Shown here: positions 52,678-62,466 of the stretch, one piece after another
Position numbering within the stretch: the stretch's first letter is position 1
Layout of the letters: every line of letters starts with the position of its first letter
NCBI GenBank assembly: GCA_964636815.1
Contig: CAZWTF010000005.1
Coordinates: 1 to 64,000 of the forward strand
DNA length: 64,000 bases
Direction of reading: 5' to 3'
Origin: SOIL31 sp964636815
GTDB taxonomy: Bacteria > Babelota > Babeliae > Babelales > Vermiphilaceae
Notes under the pieces: model-generated
What the model was told of the DNA's origin: nothing
The model's database searches: none
The model's input: the letters and a program-made list of their open reading frames with translations, nothing else
Made by a program: the position numbers and the translations under genes

Positions 52678-53226
52678 TTATTTTAAATAATAAACACGTG
52701 ACCACATTTTACCTAATTTTGAATCTTGCTCTTGCACAAGATTATTCGTCAAATCATACTCTTCAAAACTTTTTTGTATTTTATCAAAAAGTTCTGATCC
52801 ACGCGCTTCTTTAGTCGTCATTTCACGGCCTCTGAATGAAAGCGTTATTTTTACACGCTTACCTGAGGTTAGAAATTGCACGGCTTGCTTGATCTTTATT
52901 TGATAATCATGCTCACCGATTTTAGGACTTAATTTTACTTCTTTTATTTGAATAACTTTTTGATGTTTTTTGGCTTCAATAGTCTTTTTCTTTTTTTCAT
53001 AAAGAACTTTGCCAAAATCCATAATTTTAACTACAGGCACATCGTCTTTACCCGACTGCGCTATCATTACAAGATCAAGTCCTGCTTCTTCTGCATAACG
53101 TAAAGCTTGACCTCTGCTCACAACACCGATATTTTCACCATCTTGCATTATAAGCTGAACGCGCTCAGCACGGATTTGTTGATTAACCAACTGAGTCGTC
53201 GTGCTTTCTTTTTTATCTTTCAACAT
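52678..53226 (-). CDS. infC: Translation initiation factor IF-3
   Basis: 182 residues from ATG 53224-53226. NQQIRAERVQLI, ALRYAEEAGLDLVMIA, PVVKIMDFGK and KEVKLSPKIGEHDYQIKIKQA are IF-3 signatures of the N- and C-domains. The start is uncertain: AAAGG is only 3 bases from this ATG but 6 from the next codon, TTG; IF-3 genes often use a rare start for self-control. A TTG 5 codons earlier is also in frame. Begins 23 bases after the recA stop. Confidence 0.95.
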   Translation of the reverse strand: MLKDKKESTTTQLVNQQIRAERVQLIMQDGENIGVVSRGQALRYAEEAGLDLVMIAQSGKDDVPVVKIMDFGKVLYEKKKKTIEAKKHQKVIQIKEVKLSPKIGEHDYQIKIKQAVQFLTSGKRVKITLSFRGREMTTKEARGSELFDKIQKSFEEYDLTNNLVQEQDSKLGKMWSRVYYLK

Positions 53227-53249
53227 ATACCTTTTTCTCAAACAATTAA

Positions 53250-54359
53250 TTAATCAAATTCTGGACTATTTTCTTTAAGTTGAATATCAATTTCTGGAGC
53301 AAAAACGCTTTTTTCTGCTAAAATCGCTTCCATAACTTTGCTATAAACTTCTGCAAAACATTTACCGTCTCTTAAATGTTGTAACACTTGATCACGGCCT
53401 TGAGCAATTTTTACATCATTAAACGCAAACCATGAACCAGATTGTGTTATAACTTTAAAATGTAACGCCGCATCAAGAAGATCGAGCTCTTTACTGATAC
53501 CTTCGCTAAATAATAAATCAAGCTCAACTTGTTTAAATGGAGGAGCTACTTTATTTTTTACCACACGTACACGAACTCGATTTCCGACATTTACTTCATT
53601 TTTTTTCAGGCTTGCAATTTTACGTACATCAAGCCTAACTGATGCATAGAACTTTAAAGCGTTACCGCCAGTAGTTGTTTCTTTATTAGCAAACGGCATT
53701 GCACCAATATTCTGACGAATTTGGTTAATGAAAATAAGCACCGTTTTTGACTTATGGATAACCGGTGTTAACTTACGTAGTGCCTGAGACATCAGCCTTG
53801 CTTGCAAGCCCATATGAGAATCTCCCATATCACCTTCCAATTCAGCTTTTGGCACAAGAGCCGCAACAGAATCGACTACCACCACATCAATAGCGCCTGA
53901 TCTTACGAGCATTTCTACAATATCAAGTGCTTGCTCGCCATAATCAGGCTGTGAAATAATTAATTCGTCGGCATTAATACCTAAATTTTTAGCGTACGTA
54001 ACATCCAACGCATGTTCAGCATCTATAAAAGCACAAATGCCGCCATTTTTCTGTGCTTGAGCAATCACATGCATCGCTAATGTTGTTTTACCAGACGCCT
54101 CTGGTCCAAATATTTCAATGATTCTTCCAACTGGCAACCCACCAATACCAATCGCACGATCGATAAGGATAGAACCTGTTGAAATTGCTTCTGTACTACT
54201 ATTGGTCGATTCTCCAAGCTTCATAACAGCACCGCTGCCATATTGCTTATCTATTTGAGAAAAAGTGACTTCTAGCATCTTTTTCTTCATAGACAATTCA
54301 GCTTGATTCTTCTCTTTTGAGTGCTCTTCTCGAGCTGCTGATGTTGTTTTTATTTTCAT
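53250..54359 (-). CDS. recA: Recombinase RecA
   Basis: 369 residues. Walker A GPEASGKTT (85-93), Walker B VVVVDSVAALVP, loop 2 region NQIRQNIGAMPFANKETTTGGNAL (core NQIRQ...TTGGNALKF), all standard. A ~28-residue N-terminal extension rich in Lys/Glu precedes the usual start; an internal ATG (residue 24) could be the true one. The first ATG overlaps the stop of the ppiD-like gene (ATGA), supporting coupling. No LexA-type operator recognised. Confidence 0.97.
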   Translation of the reverse strand: MKIKTTSAAREEHSKEKNQAELSMKKKMLEVTFSQIDKQYGSGAVMKLGESTNSSTEAISTGSILIDRAIGIGGLPVGRIIEIFGPEASGKTTLAMHVIAQAQKNGGICAFIDAEHALDVTYAKNLGINADELIISQPDYGEQALDIVEMLVRSGAIDVVVVDSVAALVPKAELEGDMGDSHMGLQARLMSQALRKLTPVIHKSKTVLIFINQIRQNIGAMPFANKETTTGGNALKFYASVRLDVRKIASLKKNEVNVGNRVRVRVVKNKVAPPFKQVELDLLFSEGISKELDLLDAALHFKVITQSGSWFAFNDVKIAQGRDQVLQHLRDGKCFAEVYSKVMEAILAEKSVFAPEIDIQLKENSPEFD

Positions 54360-56278
54360 TCTGAATATTCTTCGCCAGCTATAACCGTTAATTCATTAGT
54401 TTCTATTGTAGCATTTCTATGCAAAGAAGCAATAGTGCTCTCTACTTGCGACTTCATACGATAAGGCATTATACGAGCTTTTATCTCTTTTTCTACGCCT
54501 AAAAGATGCGCTTCGCTATATTCCTCAATAGCGTCAACTTTAATTAAAAGGCTCGTTCTATCGTCATTATGCAATAAAACCAAACCTTCTTTATTAAGGC
54601 CAAGCATTCTTTTTGTTGGAAGTCCTTTTTTATCAAGCTCTTGTATCTTCTTATTATCAGTTGGATGGACCATGCCTGTGTGATGAACTACTGCATTGTA
54701 TTTTTTAGCGATAGCCTCAAAGGATGTATCTGCTGATGAATCTTTTGCTTCCTGTACCGCATTGATCATTGCATCATATGCTCGTTCTTCACAAACATCA
54801 CCCTTAACAACCGCCTTAATAGAATCAAATTCTGGAAGATGACGCTCTACAACATTAGTCAGCAAAACAGCCATCCCAACTTCATTTTCTACAAAAAAGG
54901 CATACTCACCTTTTTTCAATCCAAAAAGCTCTTGGGAAAGCATTGTGTCATTCTTCATAATACCCACAGAAACTTCTTTTTTACCGCCTTTTTGAGCAAT
55001 AAATGATTCTATTGTCTGCGTATCACCTTTGGTAGCAACAGCTTTAAGATCCTTTACAAAGCTCTTTTTGAACTGTTTTTCCGCCAGCATATTTTTGATT
55101 TCATTTTTTACTGAAAGCAGCGGCTTATAAGTACGTGGGATACGTTTAACAAGCTGTAAAACAACTTTACCATTTTTTGTTTCTATAACAGGAGAAATAT
55201 CCCCAACGTTTTGTAGCAAGAAAGCCTCTTTTTCAAAAGATCCCTTACGTTCACCACGAGCAAATGGTTCTACAGGCTCCCATTTTTTTGCCCACACAGA
55301 TGCAGGATTGTTTGCAATCTCTTCTTTTATCATTTCAAGTGTCATATCAGGATGTTGTGCAAGCTGTTTTTCACTAATTTGTTGCACATGAACTTTAACT
55401 GGATCAAGGACATATTTACTTGCTTTATTATCTTCATAATATTGCATCACTTGTTCTTCAGAAACTGATGCGCCATAACTTTTTGCATCAAATTTCCATA
55501 CAATTCCATCTCGTTTTTCTGGAATCCAATAACGGCGGCGTTGGTTGTTTTCTTTATTATAAAAATTAAGAGCATCTTCATCACTAATTGTTCTTTTCTT
55601 CTCTGCAGTTAAAAAAGAATCTAATGAAAATGCTATGTATGAAAACTCTTTGCCAAGATTTTGCGCTATAAACTCTTGTTCAATATCAAACAAAGGAACA
55701 TAACAAGTAGAACCAATAAATTGCATAGCTTGTAATTGAGATAGACTCTGTTCAATCTTGTGTTCAAAATCTCTCATCGATAAACCTTTATGATGTAAAA
55801 ACATTTTCAGTTTTTCAGAGTTTAATACTCCTGTAGAATCAAAAAGGTATTGTGGGACAATTCTTTGTAAATGTTGACGAGCAAACTGAGCATTATTAAT
55901 GCTTTCAGCAATATACCGTCCATCAACATGAATACCAAGATCATCAACAAGCTGATTAAGTAAAGCTATTTTAATAAGCACTTCAGACGCCATTGCTTTT
56001 GGATCAGTTGGCCAATTCATTGCCTGCATTAAAAGATCAGCGTATTGACCATATTGCGCACGAATTTGTGCAAGAAACTCACTTTGTTCAGCAATTTCTT
56101 GTGCAAAGTCACGATACGAAACTTTTTTACCATTAACTTGCATTGCCCATGAAGAAGCTCCGTCTTGTCTGAGTAATGAAGGTATAGAAACCATTCCGAC
56201 ACTCAACGCAACAACTATTAAAATAGCAATGTATCGAATAGTTGATTGTTTAAACTGGTTGCGAATAGTGATAATCAT
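54356..56278 (-). CDS. PpiD/SurA-like membrane-anchored foldase
   Basis: 640 residues from ATG 56276-56278 (AAAGG 9 bases upstream); a TTG ten codons earlier is less likely. One N-terminal membrane helix (~14-37), SurA-N-like chaperone region (VNGKKVSYRDFAQEIAEQSE, LIKIALLNQLVDDLGIHVD), and a parvulin-like middle (~295-400: VHVQQISEKQ, NVGDISPVIETKNGKVVLQLVKR). PpiD helps outer-envelope protein folding after Sec export. Whether the parvulin domain is catalytically active cannot be judged. First gene of a chain leading into recA by a 4-base overlap. Confidence 0.88.
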   Translation of the reverse strand: MIITIRNQFKQSTIRYIAILIVVALSVGMVSIPSLLRQDGASSWAMQVNGKKVSYRDFAQEIAEQSEFLAQIRAQYGQYADLLMQAMNWPTDPKAMASEVLIKIALLNQLVDDLGIHVDGRYIAESINNAQFARQHLQRIVPQYLFDSTGVLNSEKLKMFLHHKGLSMRDFEHKIEQSLSQLQAMQFIGSTCYVPLFDIEQEFIAQNLGKEFSYIAFSLDSFLTAEKKRTISDEDALNFYNKENNQRRRYWIPEKRDGIVWKFDAKSYGASVSEEQVMQYYEDNKASKYVLDPVKVHVQQISEKQLAQHPDMTLEMIKEEIANNPASVWAKKWEPVEPFARGERKGSFEKEAFLLQNVGDISPVIETKNGKVVLQLVKRIPRTYKPLLSVKNEIKNMLAEKQFKKSFVKDLKAVATKGDTQTIESFIAQKGGKKEVSVGIMKNDTMLSQELFGLKKGEYAFFVENEVGMAVLLTNVVERHLPEFDSIKAVVKGDVCEERAYDAMINAVQEAKDSSADTSFEAIAKKYNAVVHHTGMVHPTDNKKIQELDKKGLPTKRMLGLNKEGLVLLHNDDRTSLLIKVDAIEEYSEAHLLGVEKEIKARIMPYRMKSQVESTIASLHRNATIETNELTVIAGEEYSE

Positions 56279-56311
56279 ACTATAAAACCTTTCTTTTTTA
56301 TTATTCAAAAA

Positions 56312-56950
56312 TTAACAAATGCACACACGAGCATCTTTAATGTTTTCTTCTTTAGTAAGTTTATCAACAAGATGTAATAAATCATCTTTATTGGAATATT
56401 GAGCTGTCACAACCTGATACCAATACGAAGTATTACCTTTGGCTGTCTTACTTGTTCGTTTTTTTACTTCCGTTTCAATTCCTTTTGCTGAAAGCTTTTT
56501 TACAAACAATTGCGCTGCTTTTTCCGTTCCAAAACCTATCAATTGGGCATAATACGATGGACCTTGCGCATCAAAAGATATATCAGTCGTAGCTGCAGCA
56601 ACAACAATTTCTTCAGACATCAAAGATGATGTTTGAGTTGTATCATCTGCATGCGTTACTAATAATGCATCAGTCGTTACAGCTTCAGAGGAAGTAGAAA
56701 GTAATGTTGTATAAATTTTATCAGCAACAGCATCTTGCCGCATATCTTGCGTAAATTGCTCAACAACTTTTTTCTTTCCTAAAAAATAACCTGTCATAAA
56801 AATAGAAAACGCCAACAGTAAAATAACTGCCACAATAGCACTTAATTGTCTGTTGGGTATAAAAAGACCATGACTATCAGAACAGTGACACATTTGAGTG
56901 CCATTATTTTCGATTGATATTTTCTTGAAAGAATCTTCCCATTTATTCAT
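56312..56950 (-). CDS. SPOR-domain membrane protein
   Basis: 212 residues. Cytoplasmic start (~1-35) with CHCSDSH, one membrane helix (~37-58), a Ser/Thr-rich linker and a C-terminal SPOR domain (~130-212: YYAQLIGFGTEKAAQLFVKK, YWYQVVTAQYSNKDDLLHLV). SPOR domains bind denuded glycan strands at the septum, so a division or cell-wall role is likely. The start overlaps the miaA end by 8 bases. Confidence 0.85.
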   Translation of the reverse strand: MNKWEDSFKKISIENNGTQMCHCSDSHGLFIPNRQLSAIVAVILLLAFSIFMTGYFLGKKKVVEQFTQDMRQDAVADKIYTTLLSTSSEAVTTDALLVTHADDTTQTSSLMSEEIVVAAATTDISFDAQGPSYYAQLIGFGTEKAAQLFVKKLSAKGIETEVKKRTSKTAKGNTSYWYQVVTAQYSNKDDLLHLVDKLTKEENIKDARVCIC

Positions 56951-57920
56951 ATTTTTTACCTATTTTACAGGATAGTCGTTGTAACAGCTCATTAATATAT
57001 AAATTAATTTTGACATTCGTCAAGTTCACAACTTCAAGACAACCAATATATTTGCCAGTATACTTCTTTTCTTTATTTATTTCACGCTCCAACTTACGCC
57101 AAAATGTATATTGTCGTTTCGCATACTGTCTTGTTTGCGCACTAATTTTTTCAACCATATCAGCAAAAAGTTTAGTATCATTTTGATGCAATAAATAATC
57201 AAAAATTTCACTGTATCCAATAATGTTTTTCTTTTGAATAAAAGTTTGCCACGGACTATGTTCAAGCGCTTTTGTTTCTTCTATCCAACCTTGCTTGAAC
57301 ATTTCAAGCACACGAGCATTAATTCGATCTTTCAGTTCTTGGCGATCGCGTTCTAAAAAAACAATCATGAAGTCTGCTTGCGGATCATATGTTGGAGTAT
57401 ACGTTGAAGGTAAATTTCCGGTTGCATGCCAAATAGTTAATGCTCGCTGAATACGATACGTATCTGCTTTATCAATGCATGATGCGCGCTGAGGATCAAT
57501 CTTAAAAAGTTCCTGCCACAAATTTATGTCTTTTGGGTAGAGTAAAGATATATCAACATCAGGAATTGATGCTTGCGGCGGAAAAAGTAACGCATGCAAA
57601 TAAAAACCACTTCCACCAACAAGTATTGGCAATCGCCCTCGAGATCTTACTTCTTCCACTGTCTTATATAACAATGATCGATATTCAGTAACGGTAAAGT
57701 TTGCGGGAGTGTCAATAACATCAAAAAGGTGATGAGGAACTGAACTATTTTTCCAATCCGGTTTTGCAGTGCCAATAGATAACGGTGTATAAAATTGCCC
57801 TACATCCATATTAATAATTTCAGCAGGAACATGTTCTGCAATAGCAAGTGCTACATCTGTTTTACCAACACCAGTTGGACCATAGATAACAAGTATAAAA
57901 GGAAGATTTGTTGTTTTCAT
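56943..57920 (-). CDS. miaA: tRNA dimethylallyltransferase
   Basis: 325 residues from ATG 57918-57920, placing the P-loop GPTGVGKT at 14-21 as in other MiaA proteins. Longer in-frame starts up to 58022 would run through the carD terminator (58004-58034), so are rejected; no good ribosome site is seen for any start. Other motifs: INMDVGQFYTPLSIGTAKP, HHLFDVID, VGGSGFYLHALL, DTYRIQRALTIWHATG. MiaA adds a dimethylallyl group to A37 of tRNAs reading UNN codons. Confidence 0.93.
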   Translation of the reverse strand: MKTTNLPFILVIYGPTGVGKTDVALAIAEHVPAEIINMDVGQFYTPLSIGTAKPDWKNSSVPHHLFDVIDTPANFTVTEYRSLLYKTVEEVRSRGRLPILVGGSGFYLHALLFPPQASIPDVDISLLYPKDINLWQELFKIDPQRASCIDKADTYRIQRALTIWHATGNLPSTYTPTYDPQADFMIVFLERDRQELKDRINARVLEMFKQGWIEETKALEHSPWQTFIQKKNIIGYSEIFDYLLHQNDTKLFADMVEKISAQTRQYAKRQYTFWRKLEREINKEKKYTGKYIGCLEVVNLTNVKINLYINELLQRLSCKIGKKYE

Positions 57921-58003
57921 ATGAATAAGCATACATGAAAACAATTCATTTATCCTCAAAATTTTCAACCAATCCTTCGCATACGAAGACATCTTTATTG
58001 GGG

Positions 58004-58034
58004 TTAAAAAAATGGGGCTCATTAAAGCCCCATT
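58004..58034 (-). terminator. Terminator of the carD-like gene
   Basis: Stem AATGGGGCT/AGCCCCATT with 6-base loop and TTTTTTT on the minus strand, 18 bases after the stop at 58053. Confidence 0.85.
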
Positions 58035-58052
58035 AAAATAACTATAAAAATA

Positions 58053-58580
58053 TTATTGATGGAAAGATGACTCACGATGTTTCATTTTATCACCGACGAG
58101 TTCTTTTAATTGTCGGGCTGCATCAGAAGTTTCCATTTTTGTAACTATTGCAATTTCTTCGATTAAAAGGTTTTCTGTTTGTTGCAACAAGCTTTTTTCG
58201 CCAAACGAAAGCTCTTTATTACCTTCAATATGTCTTAGATCTCTATAAATTGCACACAATTCTAAAAGATTACCACTGCGAAGTTTTCCTTGATACTCTT
58301 TATTACGCTTATTCCAATTACTTGCTGCAGCATCTAACTGCTTTGCCATCATTGGTTGCGCCAATAGTTTAAAAATATCATTAATATATTCAGCAGAACT
58401 CAGATGTCGAATTCCAACCGCAGTTGCATTTTCTGTTGGAACCAGAATAGTCATATCTTTATTAAGAAATCGTAATTCAAAAAACTGTAGGGATCTACCA
58501 GCAATTTTTTTTTCAATGACGCAGCTAATAACTGCAACACCATGACCTGGATAAACAACTTTCTCATTGCGAGCAAACAT
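58053..58580 (-). CDS. CarD-family transcription regulator
   Basis: 175 residues from ATG 58578-58580 (AAGGG 6 bases upstream); the ATG 5 codons earlier has no site and the family usually begins just before KVVYPGHGV. N-terminal Tudor-like RNA-polymerase-interacting domain (NEKVVYPGHGVAVISCV, ELRFLNKDMTILVPTEN) and C-terminal helical domain (NWNKRNKEYQGKLRSGNLLELCAIYRDL). CarD-type proteins stabilise open complexes and affect rRNA promoters. Confidence 0.92.
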   Translation of the reverse strand: MFARNEKVVYPGHGVAVISCVIEKKIAGRSLQFFELRFLNKDMTILVPTENATAVGIRHLSSAEYINDIFKLLAQPMMAKQLDAAASNWNKRNKEYQGKLRSGNLLELCAIYRDLRHIEGNKELSFGEKSLLQQTENLLIEEIAIVTKMETSDAARQLKELVGDKMKHRESSFHQ

Positions 58581-58698
58581 TTGCCACCCTTTCATACAAA
58601 GGTATAGCTCCTCGCAAGGATAGCTTTTACACAGGTAATAAGCATATCATATTTTTATAAAATACTTAAGGCCTATATTTGTTTATGTTAAAAACAGT

Positions 58699-59667
58699 TT
58701 AATAAAATAAATACCACGAATGCCCGTTATCTTGAGCTACATTCGCATTATGATCGGCGATCTGTTCTGAAGTTTTTGCATAATATTTTTGTAATAATGC
58801 TATAACCACACTAAAAGTACAATCTTCTTTTTCTAATGCTATAACTTCATCAAGCAGCGTTGCGCCACTCAACTCTTCATTTATATTATAATAGCCATCA
58901 TCTAATAATATCTTCAAAGCTTTACAACTTTTATTAATGCATGCTCGTCTGAAAAGTTGACGGCACAATAACGATCGGTATTCATCTCCGCAATATAATT
59001 CTCCAAAAGCATCGGACCAATTATGTATAAGCTGCTGTATACATTTTCCATGATCACAATCAACTGCAACATTCAAAGCTCTTTTAATATTAGTTTTATC
59101 GCTTATGATGAAATATTCAATAATATTACTATTACCCGAAAGACATGCCATAATCAAAGGAGTTGATGCAGATGCTATTGTATCTGAGGGTGCATTGCTA
59201 ACATTATATTTTTTCAACAACGCAATCATTTTATCATTGCCAAAATTATAAGGATCCAGAACAACTTCTTTTCCTACTTGATTAATATCAACATATCGAT
59301 AATATAAATTCTTCTTTTCAATTTTATTGAGATAACTATTTTTCAGGATATTTTCAACACCATCATAATTTTTGGTATACACAGCATGCAAAAATATACG
59401 GGACAAATGTGGATAATCAATAGTGTCAAAACTATCAATAGTCTTTATTGATCCTACTTGAGACCAATGCTTATTAATGCTTTGAAAGTTAGCCTTATTA
59501 TTCGAATGCTTAAAAACAAGCAACTGCACCTCTGGTAGAAATTGAGAGAACTGCTCAAATTGTATTGAATCACCATATATTAGACTGCGTAACCGTTCCA
59601 TGCTATACATGTGCTGAGTAGAAAAGAGAGACATAATCAATATCATACGAATTGTCAAAAACGGCAT
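58699..59667 (-). CDS. Secreted F-box/ankyrin-like protein
   Basis: 322 residues from ATG 59665-59667 (AAAGGA 10 bases upstream). Signal-like start (MPFLTIRMILIMSLFSTQH). An F-box-like stretch (~42-72) FLPEVQLLVFKHSNN...SINKHWSQVG follows, then ankyrin-like helices: STPLIMACLSGNSNIIEYF (~167-186), RALNVAVDCDHGKCIQQLI and ACINKSCKALKILLDDGY, and a C-terminal TLLDEVIALEKED segment. Eukaryotic F-box proteins recruit substrates to SCF ubiquitin ligases; bacterial ones do so after delivery into the host. Paralogous to the next two genes. Effector role is inference. Confidence 0.75.
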   Translation of the reverse strand: MPFLTIRMILIMSLFSTQHMYSMERLRSLIYGDSIQFEQFSQFLPEVQLLVFKHSNNKANFQSINKHWSQVGSIKTIDSFDTIDYPHLSRIFLHAVYTKNYDGVENILKNSYLNKIEKKNLYYRYVDINQVGKEVVLDPYNFGNDKMIALLKKYNVSNAPSDTIASASTPLIMACLSGNSNIIEYFIISDKTNIKRALNVAVDCDHGKCIQQLIHNWSDAFGELYCGDEYRSLLCRQLFRRACINKSCKALKILLDDGYYNINEELSGATLLDEVIALEKEDCTFSVVIALLQKYYAKTSEQIADHNANVAQDNGHSWYLFY

Positions 59668-59703
59668 ATTCACAATATCCTTTCTGTATACTATTATGTG
59701 CAT

Positions 59704-59915
59704 ATAGAATGTTTATCATACATTGTTACATGCGTAACACAAGATATTATTACGTCAAAAAAAGCATCAATAAAAACAGGTCAATTTAAAAGGATTTTAA
59801 TTGCAGTCATGTCATAGTTCAAAAAATGTTAAATTCTCAAAACCAACAAACCTCATCAATGTTTTTAGATTTTATAAAATTAGAATTCAATTTGAATGCC
59901 CCAAGCAGTTTATTA
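59704..59915. other. Spacer between ankyrin-like paralogues
   Basis: AT-rich, no gene or hairpin of note seen. Confidence 0.5.
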
Positions 59916-61105
59916 TCATTGGATCGGACAAAAAGTCATGAAAGCTAGCTGACTTTTATTTTCATCTTCTGCATACTTTACTTCTTGCCAAGTCTTGCCA
60001 CCAAGTTGTTTGTATAAACCAATATACTCTTGAAGATCAGGGATATCTTTCTGCTCAAGTAATTCATCCATAATTGTTGTATTGCGCCCCGGATGAATAC
60101 CAACAGGATCATTTAAACGACCATAAACATTATTTTCCACCAGTGCCTTAAACGCACGTTTTTTATTATTACGCATCGCTAATCGCAATAAATCAAGATG
60201 AAGCCGATCATGGACTATATGACTTACCTCAGAGGACAACATTGCAATACAATGTTGATTATCATTATAGATGGACATCACAATGCAATCATAAAACTGT
60301 ATTGTTGAACTATCTGCTTTTAATTTTTCAACTATATCCACATCACCATCAAAACAAGCACCAAACAAAAGAGTCTTAAAGTTGATTGTATGCTTATCTG
60401 AANNNNNNNNNNNNNNNNNNNNNNNNNNNNNNNNNNNNNNNNNNNNNNNNNNNNNNNNNNNNNNNNNNNNNNNNNNNNNNNNNNNNNNNNNNNNNNNNNN
60501 NNATCATAATCAAAGTTACGTTGCTCAGTACGATTAAGAATAGTGCGCATCACCTTATCAAAACAAGCACCAAACAAAAGAGTCTTAAAGTTGATTGTAT
60601 GCTTATCTGAATTCGACACCAAATCCAACTCCTTGCATTTTTCACAAGTCATATTGCTACATAATGCATTTAAACCATACACATCCCAAAGCCTCAAGCT
60701 TTGTTGCTCATTATTATTGCCAAGATAATTTATCCCAAAATCATAATCAAAGTTACGTTGCTCAGTACGATTAAGAATAGTGCGCATCACCTTAATATTC
60801 TTATCCAATGCAGCATGCATCATAATATAACGCCAATCATCATGACTTGCCCTAAAAGATGTATTATTAACAAGTTGATACATATTGGGAGCTTTTTTAG
60901 CACCAATTGCATGCCACGATTTACAACATGTTTTTAATTGGTTTTGTATAGATGGATGCGCAACAACAAAAATATGTCTTTGGAGATCTGTTGACAACTG
61001 TTCAGTATAAAACTTAGGAACATCAATAATTTCCATACCCAAAGATATAATGCTACTAAGAAGCATGAGCGATACAGAAATTGTTTTTAAAACAGATTGA
61101 TACAT
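59916..61105 (-). CDS. Secreted F-box/ankyrin-like protein, interrupted by assembly gap
   Basis: One gene split by 100 N (60403-60502). Start ATG 61103-61105 with GGA upstream; signal peptide (VLKTISVSLMLLSSIISLG), F-box-like LSTDLQRHIFVVAHPS...CCKSWHAIG, then ankyrin-like repeats such as INFKTLLFGACFDGDVDIVE and LRLAMRNNKKRAFKALVENN, ending TTIMDELLEQKD and LGGKTW. A 237-bp (79-codon) block is tandemly duplicated around the gap. The two halves are in different frames as drawn; a gap of 128 bp (exactly two block copies) would join them in frame. Role as a host-directed effector is inference. Confidence 0.75.
60347..60402 (-). repeat. Left flank of gap: partial second copy of 237-bp block
   Basis: Matches 60556-60611 exactly or almost exactly (identity clear from 60349 onward) and stops at the N run. 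The 237-bp unit is 60503-60739 to the next copy beginning at 60740. Confidence 0.85.
60403..60502. other. Assembly gap (100 N)
   Basis: Exactly 100 unknown bases, a conventional placeholder. The flanks are copies of the same tandem block, which explains the assembly failure. Confidence 0.98.
60503..60793 (-). repeat. 237-bp tandem block with partial repeat
   Basis: The 54 bases at 60503-60556 recur at 60740-60793, giving a period of 237 bp, which is 79 codons and preserves the frame (KVMRTILNRTEQRNFDYD appears twice). Confidence 0.88.
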
Positions 61106-61215
61106 GTATATTTCCAACAATAATTGGTCATAGATTATTTTCTCTTATTGTTAAGAAGTATGCATTATTTATAAAACAATTCAATTCAATTGGCAAAAAG
61201 TAGTTTTAACCCAAA

Positions 61216-61250
61216 TAAAAAAAGCCGCCTTATTAAAAGCAGCTCTTTTT
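61216..61250 (-). terminator. Probable terminator of ankyrin-like gene
   Basis: Stem AGCTGC/GCGGCT (one G-U pair) with flanking A- and T-runs, 23 bases after the stop at 61273. Confidence 0.65.
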
Positions 61251-61272
61251 ATCCAAATCTTATTTTTAGTCT

Positions 61273-62466
61273 TTAATCAACATCAGGCTCTGTCAGCTCT
61301 GGGATATTAAGTCGTTGATTACGCTCCATCTCTATTCGTCTGAAAGTGGCGTACGTTAATCTATCAAAATGATCACTCGCCATTCTTTCTTCAGGCGTCA
61401 TCGAATATCTTCGGTTAGGCAAATGCTCAATAATATTGCCGATGTATTTCATTTTTTTTAATGTTTTAGCTGTACATCCACCATTATCTATGAAAGTCTG
61501 AATATTTTCTTCCCCAAAATATTTCTCATGCGAAATCATAAGATCTAGGGTAGTACGTTTTTTATGATCGAAATAACAGAGTGGATCGTAAGCCTTAATC
61601 CTATTGGCATTATACGGATCTTTCTGGGCTATAAACTCAAAAATTTCTTTATTATCAGCAGATGCGCCTAAAAGAGCATAAGACAGAATTACTCTCGCCT
61701 CTTTGTCAAATTGAATGCTGTCCCCAAACAATTGCTTACCTTCTTGTTTTATTTTTGGCAAAAGCAATTCAAGAGCGTTATTGTTTTTATTAGGATAATT
61801 TATAAAAGCCAAAGCCGCATGATGCGTAGCCTGTCGACTAGGATTACTTTTGAGTTCTTTCTGTATATCTTCATCATTACCAAAAAGGGATGCCATCACA
61901 AGAGGATAATTTTTATTATCATCGTAAGTTATCTCATATACGCTTGGGTTTTTATAAATACAATTAATGCGTTTTTGCTTGAACGCTTTTCGAAATCTTT
62001 CTTTACCAATCGTACTAATTTTTTCATGAGAATCTGAAAAAAATGATGTACCATAAGGATTGAAAAACGGTGGGTGGTAAGGATGGTAAAAGGATTCGTG
62101 ATAAGGATTAACCCCAAAAAACCCCAGCTCAATGCCTTTTTCTGGATTTACATTAACAGCGTTATGAACCAACACCACAGGCACATAATTACCTTCATTA
62201 CTTAAGAACTTCTGCACAAATTTTGGATTATGACGATTCTTGTAAAGCTTTTCTAAATTATACAGACCTTGCTCTTCCAAAGGTAAAGCCTTAACCATCT
62301 CTTTTTCTTTTTCATATATAGGCTTTAAACAAGAGGCGACAGATGCTTGGACGGCCTTTGTACTTTGTTCATCTTTATATCTTACAATCATCCCAAAGGA
62401 AATAGCATTACTCATCAAAACGAGCGCTAAAACGCTTGTTTTAAAGATAAATTGACATCTGTTCAC
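61273..62466 (-). CDS. Secreted ankyrin-like protein
   Basis: 397 residues from GTG 62464-62466, chosen because AGGGGG lies 7 bases upstream and a signal peptide (VNRCQFIFKTSVLALVLMSN) follows; an ATG 13 codons earlier has no such site. Helical, with degenerate ankyrin-like units: YPLVMASLFGNDEDIQKEL, HHAALAFINYPNKNNNALEL, SYALLGASADNKEIFEFIA, RTTLDLMISHEKYF and FIDNGGCTAKTL. The final unit matches the ends of the two paralogues (TTIMDELLEQKD; TLLDEVIALEKED). An F-box is not evident here. Possible effector. Confidence 0.75.
   Translation of the reverse strand: MNRCQFIFKTSVLALVLMSNAISFGMIVRYKDEQSTKAVQASVASCLKPIYEKEKEMVKALPLEEQGLYNLEKLYKNRHNPKFVQKFLSNEGNYVPVVLVHNAVNVNPEKGIELGFFGVNPYHESFYHPYHPPFFNPYGTSFFSDSHEKISTIGKERFRKAFKQKRINCIYKNPSVYEITYDDNKNYPLVMASLFGNDEDIQKELKSNPSRQATHHAALAFINYPNKNNNALELLLPKIKQEGKQLFGDSIQFDKEARVILSYALLGASADNKEIFEFIAQKDPYNANRIKAYDPLCYFDHKKRTTLDLMISHEKYFGEENIQTFIDNGGCTAKTLKKMKYIGNIIEHLPNRRYSMTPEERMASDHFDRLTYATFRRIEMERNQRLNIPELTEPDVD

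Noticed and set aside
57920..58022. N-terminal extension of miaA
   Set aside because: It would begin inside the carD terminator and add 34 residues absent from the family.
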